The position numbers and the translations under genes were made by a program. 64,000 bases of DNA from a virus, in the IMG/VR virus record IMGVR_UViG_3300043775_001610, positions 1-64,000 of that record. One strand, 5' to 3'. Shown here in pieces: positions 57,358 through 64,000 of the stretch. The notes below the pieces were generated by a model. That model was given only the letters and a program-made list of their open reading frames with translations, was not told the DNA's origin and did no database searches. Every line of letters begins with the position of its first letter. The first letter of the stretch is position 1.

Positions 57358-57950
57358 TGAGTTTTCAAAATCTATCTAAAGGGTCAATATTATACATAGA
57401 AGCACCAGACCCATTTGCAATTGATTCAGCTACTAACACATTTGACTACAAAGGAGCAACAGTAACTGCTCCAGGAAACACATATGATGCTACAACTGCA
57501 ACTAGAAACGGCCTTGCATATGCTAATAAAACAACTACGACAAAGTTTAGGAGAGTTACTGAGCACAATAGAGGCCCACTGACATTAGATAACACTAGAA
57601 TTGAGCAGTCAGCCAGAATGTCAAATGGAACTATGAGAAAGTATTTTATTGCAGACAAGATAAGTGTTAGCGCTTCTTGGGACATGCTTCCTTCTTTTAG
57701 AAACGAAACAGTTGATGGTGGCTGGGGAGCGGAAGATATAAAGAATTTTTATGAAAGCGCAGCTGGTAGAGGAGCATTTAAAATAAAGCTTAACCCAACC
57801 GTTTTTTCAACAGATCTTATAGAGCAATCAGACGGAGCTCTTGCAGATGACTACACTTATACCGTAATGTTTACATCTGCTGATTTTACAGTTGCAAAAA
57901 GAGGACTTCAGACTTATTGGGATGTAAGTATAACTTTGGAGCAGGTATGA
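57357..57950 (+). CDS. distal tail protein candidate, 197 aa
   Basis: ATG 57357 is preferred to the GTG three bases earlier; it overlaps the tape-measure stop by one base. Beta-rich, with SFQNLSKGSILYIEAPDPFA, FRRVTEHNRGPLTLD and a C-terminus TYWDVSITLEQV. Position immediately after the tape measure suggests a Dit-like hub. Assignment by position. Confidence 0.6.
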   Translation: MSFQNLSKGSILYIEAPDPFAIDSATNTFDYKGATVTAPGNTYDATTATRNGLAYANKTTTTKFRRVTEHNRGPLTLDNTRIEQSARMSNGTMRKYFIADKISVSASWDMLPSFRNETVDGGWGAEDIKNFYESAAGRGAFKIKLNPTVFSTDLIEQSDGALADDYTYTVMFTSADFTVAKRGLQTYWDVSITLEQV

Positions 57951-60900
57951 TATCCGTAACAACCGCTACAAGCGATTTGCTTAAAAAGGGATATTCAGTT
58001 TCAACATCAGCTGGTGCTACAATTGAGTATAATTTAAACACAATGGTGGAATATATAACTGCAACATCTGATGCAATGGAAAACAACTATACAGTTGCTT
58101 TCCAAAAGTTGTTTCCAATAGACACAATATATAAACCATTCAGGCCTTTATCTGCAGGCATTAAATATTTAGTTCATACAACTGGATACACAGATACTCC
58201 AGTAGATTCTTTTGAAAATCCTAGAGATATACAAATGGGAACAAAACCAAGACTCTACTATCCTGGCCCAGACATGGTATACAAATATTGGCTTGCCCCT
58301 AAGAATGAAGACATTAATATATCATTGCAATATTTTTCCGATGAGGCAAAAACTACAGCCAAGCTAATACCTACAAATAAAATTATTGCTAGGTTTGAAA
58401 TTAATCACGATACCCCAACTTCTTGGACCATAACTGGAGTAAAGGAAGATAATACAGCTATACCTTTAGCAACTGGTCCTGGCTCTGCGATTAACATAAT
58501 AACTGGTGAAGTAGCAATATATTATAATGGATCAACATGGTCAACTGACTCATCAACAATAAATTATACTAGTTCTCAAAAATTAAAAAAGATATCTTTG
58601 TCTGCAGTAAATTCTAATAATGACAAGCTAATTGGTGTTATTGAGCTTAGCCCTAGGTGGGTACTTTCCCTTGATTCAGACGTTGTTTCATTTTTAGTTA
58701 ATAAAGAAACTACGTCAGATGATACATCTGTTGTTCCAGTAGGAGTAATAACAGCAAACTATTTAAACTTATCTATAATAAAACCACACTCTACATCTAA
58801 ATCAATTATTGAGTATGATAGGTTTTCTACTACAATAGATGACACTAAAATTTACTTGTTTAAAAATGCTATTATCAGACCTTATGTAAATATAGGCGAA
58901 GGCTCTTCAAGTCAAAAGGTTTACCAAGGCCTATTTTATATAAACTCTTGGAGCCTTTCAGAATTTGGAGAAGCTTCAATAGATGCTACAGACTCAGCAA
59001 AAATATTACAAGATACTTTATGCCCACAATTGCTAGTTGAAGACTCACCAGTAACTTCAATTATTAAAAGAATACTAGACTCAGTTGGATTTTCTACTTA
59101 TAAAATTAATTTAAAAAGAGGGCTTTTGAATAAAGTTGATGATAACTCAATACCATCACTAGCATATTGGTGGTCAGATGGAGATAAAACAGTTTGGGAC
59201 GTGCTGCAAGAATTATGCAGAGATATTCAAATGAACGCTGTAGTTGATGAGAATAACATTTTAAACTTCTATAGTAGAGATTTTATGTATGATAAGAATA
59301 GATCTTCTGTTTGGACATTTACTAGTGAAGATATAAAATCTGGAACAAATTTATTATACGCACCAAACATACAGTCTTTATCAACAAAAGAACTTTTTTC
59401 TGCAAATCAAGTTAGAGTAAGGTATGCAACAGCATTTACATCTACAAATAATGAATCATCTTCACCATTATGGAAATCAGATACATCGTTTCTAGGAGCT
59501 GGGGCGCTTGCAAAACCAATAACACTTTCTAGTACAGACTTCGAGCTTAATCCAAATACGGTAATTGGCGCCAGAACAGATAGAATCATGGATCAGTTCA
59601 ACGGATATGTTTTAATTAATGGAGAAATTATTGAATATGATGGAGTATATTATCAATATGTGCCAAAGGGAGAAGATGAATTTGCACCTCCAGTTCTAAT
59701 TAAAACTCAGTCAGATATATGGAAATATTCATCATTAGCAAAACCAGGATATGAATTTTTTAAGCCAATAAATAAATACAATATTAAAACAAGAGGAGCA
59801 TTGAAAACTTCTCCAGATACACATGATCCAGCGCCAGATTCATATATAAATGAAAAACCACCTGCCACGCAATATCCAAACAAGTTTAACATGTTGGGTA
59901 TAACTTTGGCCACACCAGATACCGCTAAGTCTAAAAAAGAATCAGGAAATTATTATATTCCATCTGCACAAGAAGGAAGAAAGATTAAAAAGGGATTTTT
60001 GTCAATTCCTAATTTAGATAAAGACAAAAAAAGTTTTAGTATTGCTGTTAAAGAATTTAACTCAATTGACACATCTAAAAACTATTTTGCATTTGGAACA
60101 AGAATGTTTTTTGAAAGCCAGCTTAACACTATAGAGCAAGTAGGAGGAATAGGATTTTGTTTAAACTCTACTGGAACTAATGGATACTTTTTACTAGTAA
60201 GAACAACAGCATTTGCAGGATTACAGAAAAACATAATGATTGTAAGAGTTAATCAAAATGGAAAACTTACAGTTTTAAAAGATAGTCAGCAAATTTCTAC
60301 AAAAACAATGGGAGCAGTAGATCCTGGAGTAGAGTACGGAATCGACGTGTTTGTTAAAAAAACTAGCCCACTTAAAAATGAAATAACAGTTTTTATTAAT
60401 GGGTTTAAGATAACAGCAACCGATAGCGGATCAGATTCCCCAAGTACTTATATACCTCCAATAGCAATTACTAAAAATGTAGGACTTCACTGTGGTCAAG
60501 GAACTGCTTATTTTGAGTATGTTTATGCAGATGACATTACTGAAGAGGTATATGAAAAGAATAAAAGCCGTTCTGCTTATGAGCATAATGGTGTTTATTC
60601 AGACGATACCCTTTCAATGCTTTATGGAGATATCATTTATAATGATGGAGATACTAATTCGGATAATGCTGGACCAGTCTTTGAGTTTGGAACAACAGCT
60701 AGAGAAATTAAAAAAACAAAAATTTCATATGATGACAGGCCAGCAAAGCCTATTATGTTTAGAACATCTTTAAATAAATATGTAACTCTTTTAGACCAAA
60801 AATTGCAGCCATTTGGAGCAGAAGGATATGTTCTAAATAATAGCTCTGTAACAGTACCACTAGACGATAGCAACAACACAAGCTTTTACGTACTTGGAAA

Positions 60901-61231
60901 TTCAATTACTAGGTCTGGTTTTATAGATTACGATACAGATCAGTCAGAAGATTCTTCAAATAAAGAGCCAGTAATATTTCAATCAACCTGGATTCAATCA
61001 GAAGCAGACGCTAAAGCGCTAGCAGAATGGATAAAGGCAAGCGTATTGAACAAAGGAAGAGTTGTTGAGATGAGCGTGTTTGGCAATCCTTTAATATCTG
61101 CTGGAGATATGGTTAGCATAAGCTACCCAATATTGGGCATGACAGAATTAAACAATAAATATATAGTCACAAAATGCACACTAGAATATAGGGAAGGATT
61201 AACTACCTCAATTTCGTGTAGAGCAATCTAA
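57947..61231 (+). CDS. tail hub / minor tail protein, 1094 aa
   Basis: ATG 57947 overlaps the preceding TGA (ATGA); the longer frame begins inside the previous gene. The middle (FSTTIDDTKIYLFKNAIIRP, WWSDGDKTVWDVLQELCRDI, YVLINGEIIEYDGVYYQYVP) is a recurring tail-hub region. Residues about 650-890 form a LamG-like jelly roll with KNYFAFGTRMFFESQLNTIE, likely binding carbohydrate. The C-terminal part ends in MTELNNKYIVTKCTLEYREG, typical of hub proteins. Confidence 0.7.
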   Translation: MISVTTATSDLLKKGYSVSTSAGATIEYNLNTMVEYITATSDAMENNYTVAFQKLFPIDTIYKPFRPLSAGIKYLVHTTGYTDTPVDSFENPRDIQMGTKPRLYYPGPDMVYKYWLAPKNEDINISLQYFSDEAKTTAKLIPTNKIIARFEINHDTPTSWTITGVKEDNTAIPLATGPGSAINIITGEVAIYYNGSTWSTDSSTINYTSSQKLKKISLSAVNSNNDKLIGVIELSPRWVLSLDSDVVSFLVNKETTSDDTSVVPVGVITANYLNLSIIKPHSTSKSIIEYDRFSTTIDDTKIYLFKNAIIRPYVNIGEGSSSQKVYQGLFYINSWSLSEFGEASIDATDSAKILQDTLCPQLLVEDSPVTSIIKRILDSVGFSTYKINLKRGLLNKVDDNSIPSLAYWWSDGDKTVWDVLQELCRDIQMNAVVDENNILNFYSRDFMYDKNRSSVWTFTSEDIKSGTNLLYAPNIQSLSTKELFSANQVRVRYATAFTSTNNESSSPLWKSDTSFLGAGALAKPITLSSTDFELNPNTVIGARTDRIMDQFNGYVLINGEIIEYDGVYYQYVPKGEDEFAPPVLIKTQSDIWKYSSLAKPGYEFFKPINKYNIKTRGALKTSPDTHDPAPDSYINEKPPATQYPNKFNMLGITLATPDTAKSKKESGNYYIPSAQEGRKIKKGFLSIPNLDKDKKSFSIAVKEFNSIDTSKNYFAFGTRMFFESQLNTIEQVGGIGFCLNSTGTNGYFLLVRTTAFAGLQKNIMIVRVNQNGKLTVLKDSQQISTKTMGAVDPGVEYGIDVFVKKTSPLKNEITVFINGFKITATDSGSDSPSTYIPPIAITKNVGLHCGQGTAYFEYVYADDITEEVYEKNKSRSAYEHNGVYSDDTLSMLYGDIIYNDGDTNSDNAGPVFEFGTTAREIKKTKISYDDRPAKPIMFRTSLNKYVTLLDQKLQPFGAEGYVLNNSSVTVPLDDSNNTSFYVLGNSITRSGFIDYDTDQSEDSSNKEPVIFQSTWIQSEADAKALAEWIKASVLNKGRVVEMSVFGNPLISAGDMVSISYPILGMTELNNKYIVTKCTLEYREGLTTSISCRAI

Positions 61232-61239
61232 TAGCGTAA

Positions 61240-61248
61240 TGGTATAAT
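61240..61248 (+). promoter_or_regulatory. leaderless extended -10 promoter
   Basis: TGG-TATAAT (61240-61248), ATG 61255 exactly 6 nt downstream, no ribosome site. No clear -35 hexamer. Confidence 0.5.
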
Positions 61249-61254
61249 AAATAA

Positions 61255-61578
61255 ATGGGAATTCAATCAGGAAAGATATCCGTAATATATGACGATGATC
61301 CACGCCTAGCCGATGTTTGGAAGGGTAATATTGGAGACACTAAATCTGTTGGAGAGTCAGATGGCTTTGGCGGAGGCGGGGGCGGAGATGATGGCCCAGG
61401 AGGCCCAGAAAGACCACAACTCAGCGATATAATTTTTAAAGGGTTTCTTCCTTATAGCGACTCTTCTAATGTACAAAGAATAAAAGCAAAATTTAGAATT
61501 TACAATTCAAGCAAAGAAGAGATAGATGGGTTCGCTCTTGCACTAACTAAGCCAGACACACAGGGAGGAAGACCGTGA
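61255..61578 (+). CDS. Gly-rich minor tail protein, 107 aa
   Basis: Begins MGIQSGKISVIYDDDPRLAD, followed by a flexible Gly/Asp linker (FGGGGGGDDGPGGPERP) and a beta-rich end. Probably a small tail-tip adaptor. The end is coupled to the next gene by GTGA. Confidence 0.55.
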   Translation: MGIQSGKISVIYDDDPRLADVWKGNIGDTKSVGESDGFGGGGGGDDGPGGPERPQLSDIIFKGFLPYSDSSNVQRIKAKFRIYNSSKEEIDGFALALTKPDTQGGRP

Positions 61579-62435
61579 TAACAAAATTTGGAAAAAGATT
61601 TTTAACTAGCTATATTGCAGGAACCTCCTCTCTGGATTCAAAAGAGATGGCTTTGGGTATTGCAACAAATTCTGAGTATCCAATATCTGATACAAACTCA
61701 AGATTAGGGTTTGAATTCTATAGGGTTCCAATTAGGCAAGGCGGAATTAATATTGATACAACAACATCTCCAACAACTTATACCGTAATTTTTTCTGCTA
61801 CTCTTCCTACAAACATATCTGGAAAAATTAATGAGATTGGTATATATTCTGGACAATCATATGCTAGACATCTTTATAGCAGCAAGTTTATTTCAAATTT
61901 CGAATTGCCTTATGAATGGACTCCAGAGCCAGCGCTAGATCAAGTTAACAGTAGAGTTTTAGATAGCTCTTTAACGTTTACTTCAAACTCTACATCCCCA
62001 CAAGAGTATACTTATCCACTGTCAAATTTAGATATTTCTGGGTATAACCCACTTGATACAATGTGCCTTTGCTATAAAGCAAATGATGCAAACCTGTCTT
62101 CTATAAAAGTTAGACTCTACAGTTCTGATTCAGACTATATACAGTTTACTTTTTCTGGTCATTCGGTAGGAGATAACATTAAGTCTGTATTTATGTCTAG
62201 CGGAGTAACAACAGGAACATTTAATCCAGAGAGCGTTAGTAAGGTTGGAGTAATAATTACACCAACATCAGCTCAAACATCTGTATCTATGGATGGCCTT
62301 AGAATAAATGACGAGGACACCTTTGACCCAGAATACGGATTAATTGCCAGATCGATACTTGACTCAACAATGATCAAGGTCCTTGGAAGAGAATCTAAGA
62401 TAGAGTTTAAACTAGATCTGTCGTTTGGAGTCTAG
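61575..62435 (+). CDS. minor tail protein, 286 aa
   Basis: GTG 61575 is preceded by GGAGG at 61564-61568. MITKFGKRFLTSYIAGTSSL and the phrase MALGIATNSEYPISDTNSRL are typical of tail-tip proteins that bind polysaccharide or anchor fibres. TINEIGIYSG-like wording (NISGKINEIGIYSGQSYARH) also occurs in tail collar proteins. Beta-rich C-terminus. Confidence 0.65.
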   Translation: MITKFGKRFLTSYIAGTSSLDSKEMALGIATNSEYPISDTNSRLGFEFYRVPIRQGGINIDTTTSPTTYTVIFSATLPTNISGKINEIGIYSGQSYARHLYSSKFISNFELPYEWTPEPALDQVNSRVLDSSLTFTSNSTSPQEYTYPLSNLDISGYNPLDTMCLCYKANDANLSSIKVRLYSSDSDYIQFTFSGHSVGDNIKSVFMSSGVTTGTFNPESVSKVGVIITPTSAQTSVSMDGLRINDEDTFDPEYGLIARSILDSTMIKVLGRESKIEFKLDLSFGV

Positions 62436-62436
62436 T

Positions 62437-64000
62437 GTGACTGAACAGTATAAAGATTTAGGAAGAATTACCCAGAGTAAAGACGGAGACTACTGGGAGG
62501 TAGAGATATCCGATTTAGATTTTGATACTCAATACTCTCTAGAAGCAGCCTGGGTATTTTCAGATAAGACCAAAGGCACAAGCCCTTTTTCAGATCCATA
62601 TAATTTTACAACACCTGAACAAGAAGGCCTTCTGGCCCCACAGTTTAGAGAACAAGACTTAGATGCAATAAGCTCAATACTATACATCAACTGGAGCGGA
62701 TTAAACTCTAGCCTTGTTCCGTATGATTCTTCAATATTTAAACAAGTTAATGTCTGGATTAAAGGCGGAGATTTTGGAGAACAGTATGTACGCTATGCAT
62801 CATTTTTTACAAAGGCGGGAACGATACAGATCAATGCAACAAAAGTATCTACATACTGCGTAAAACTTCAGGCAGAAACTAAAGATGGAAAATTTTCACC
62901 ATTTTCAAATGAATTTTGTGTGACCCTATTAGAGCAGCCAGATCCAGTTTATGAAGTTAGACATGAATGGGTTAAAAGAGATTTGGTTTTATTTTGGAAA
63001 TTCCCTGTAAATTTGCCTAAAAACAGCATGGCTGACTCGTTTGCAGTTCAACTAATTGCGGATGGCAAAGACATTACTTTGTATACAAGTGTTGATAAAA
63101 CTAAAATTCCTCCATTAGAGCATAAAATTGTATTTACCGAAGGACGACTGGCAGCTATATTTGGTCAAGTAACTGCATTTCAAACAGACTATGACGCATT
63201 TATTTTTGTAAGAGATAAAAATCTGCAAACAAGCACAGTAGTTGGATACAATGTGACTGCATATGTAGATCCACTAACACCACCAGTTATTTCAGCAATA
63301 AAAGGTCCCATGTCCTATAGTGTTTCATTTACAAATAACTCTGAGTTTGATAGAATATATATAGAAGATAGCACAGACAACGGAGTTACTTGGGTAGATC
63401 AGGGCTCGTCTACTTCAAATCCAGTTTATGTTCAACCTACAAACTCTCTTACACGTCAAGTAAGAGCAAGATTTTCTAGAGTGCGTGGAGGGCTTACTGG
63501 GTATAGCAATATAGTTTCTGTCACTCCAGATAAAATTGATCCAACAGATGAAACTCCGCCAGCAGTACCCACAGTCAACTTCGTATCTTCAACATCATCA
63601 ACTATAACTGTTAATATTGTTAACTCAGATACAAGTACTAAAGCTCATAGATTAAGATTTAGAGAGAGTGGCGCTACCCTTTACCAAACAGACATTGTTC
63701 CGTATACAGCAGCAACTACCCCATATACTTTTGGCGGGCTAAAGCCAAATACAACCTACAATATATCAGCAGCATCATATGATAGCTTAAATAATTTGAG
63801 CGCATTTTCTTCAGATATAAATAGCGTAACGCAATCATTAGCGGCAAATCCTCCAAGTTCAGTTTCTTTAACTGCTGCAGCATCTGGAGTTCTAGGCTCA
63901 TGGACAGCGCCATCAGTTCAGCCAGCAAGAGTTGACAGGTATAAGATAGAGCTGTGGCAAGATTTATCAACTGATGTTTTAATTACTACACAATTTGCCT
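62437..64000 (+). CDS. fibronectin-III minor tail protein, partial
   Basis: The frame is open from GTG 62437, with GGAG at 62427-62430, to the right edge, so the stop is beyond the window; about 521 residues are visible. Repeated fibronectin-III-like units are seen: YSLEAAWVFSDKT, then PVISAIKGPMSYSVSFTNNS, TPPAVPTVNFVSSTSSTITV and PNTTYNISAASYDSLNNLSA. Likely a tail-tip appendage that contacts the host surface. Coupled to the preceding gene. Confidence 0.75.
   Translation, partial: MTEQYKDLGRITQSKDGDYWEVEISDLDFDTQYSLEAAWVFSDKTKGTSPFSDPYNFTTPEQEGLLAPQFREQDLDAISSILYINWSGLNSSLVPYDSSIFKQVNVWIKGGDFGEQYVRYASFFTKAGTIQINATKVSTYCVKLQAETKDGKFSPFSNEFCVTLLEQPDPVYEVRHEWVKRDLVLFWKFPVNLPKNSMADSFAVQLIADGKDITLYTSVDKTKIPPLEHKIVFTEGRLAAIFGQVTAFQTDYDAFIFVRDKNLQTSTVVGYNVTAYVDPLTPPVISAIKGPMSYSVSFTNNSEFDRIYIEDSTDNGVTWVDQGSSTSNPVYVQPTNSLTRQVRARFSRVRGGLTGYSNIVSVTPDKIDPTDETPPAVPTVNFVSSTSSTITVNIVNSDTSTKAHRLRFRESGATLYQTDIVPYTAATTPYTFGGLKPNTTYNISAASYDSLNNLSAFSSDINSVTQSLAANPPSSVSLTAAASGVLGSWTAPSVQPARVDRYKIELWQDLSTDVLITTQFA

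Overview
This window looks like about 64 kb of an AT-rich double-stranded DNA tailed phage (or prophage-like metagenomic contig), most likely a siphovirus of an actinobacterium. The structural genes are standard caudovirus genes: portal, protease-scaffold, HK97-type capsid, connectors, tail tube, frameshifted tail chaperones, a 3514-residue tape measure and minor tail proteins. No sheath gene is visible. The actinobacterial host is an inference. It rests on a DUF7455-like gene at the left edge, GlxR/CRP-type operators, and leaderless TATAAT-N6-ATG transcription units. Large terminase, DNA polymerase, integrase and repressor genes are not in the window.

Positions 1-7640 hold about 25 small genes transcribed leftward, mostly of unknown function, in short operons with TAATG or ATGA stop/start overlaps. 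They include a DUF932 protein and a tRNA-Asp(GTC). Ten promoters here share one unusual architecture, TGTCAG-N10-TATAAT. Most have a TGTGA-N6-TCACA palindrome centred about 64-96 bp upstream of the predicted start. Four inter-operon gaps also carry paired TTATCCACA (DnaA-box) sequences and hairpins. This looks like a coordinated early regulon wired to host regulators.

Positions 7817-14800 hold three 2-oxoglutarate/Fe(II) oxygenases, a tRNA-Ile(TAT), a one-helix micropeptide and a possible structured RNA. They also hold a small leftward cassette ending with a membrane-anchored lytic transglycosylase, then a class II (B12) ribonucleotide reductase and a small membrane protein with an EF-hand loop.

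Positions 14850-37530 are a long fibre/appendage and modification region. Several fibre proteins carry Mtd-like N-termini and Ala-rich coiled-coil repeats. A Cys-rich tandem-repeat protein and a fibronectin protein ending in about 30 copies of [F/H/Y]FPP are also present. Interspersed are paired small zinc proteins, three DUF6065-like proteins, six more intact 2OG-Fe(II) oxygenases and one degenerate relative. The most interesting hypothesis is that the oxygenase array hydroxylates residues, plausibly prolines, of the phage's own appendages.

Positions 37590-64000 are the head and tail morphogenesis region in canonical order. It contains a nested scaffold start inside the protease gene, a CCCAAAC slippery site, and a giant tape measure with a kinase-like and a possible ADP-ribosyltransferase-like segment. 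The right edge cuts a fibronectin-type minor tail gene. Family names are given from recognised motifs only; no database search was possible.
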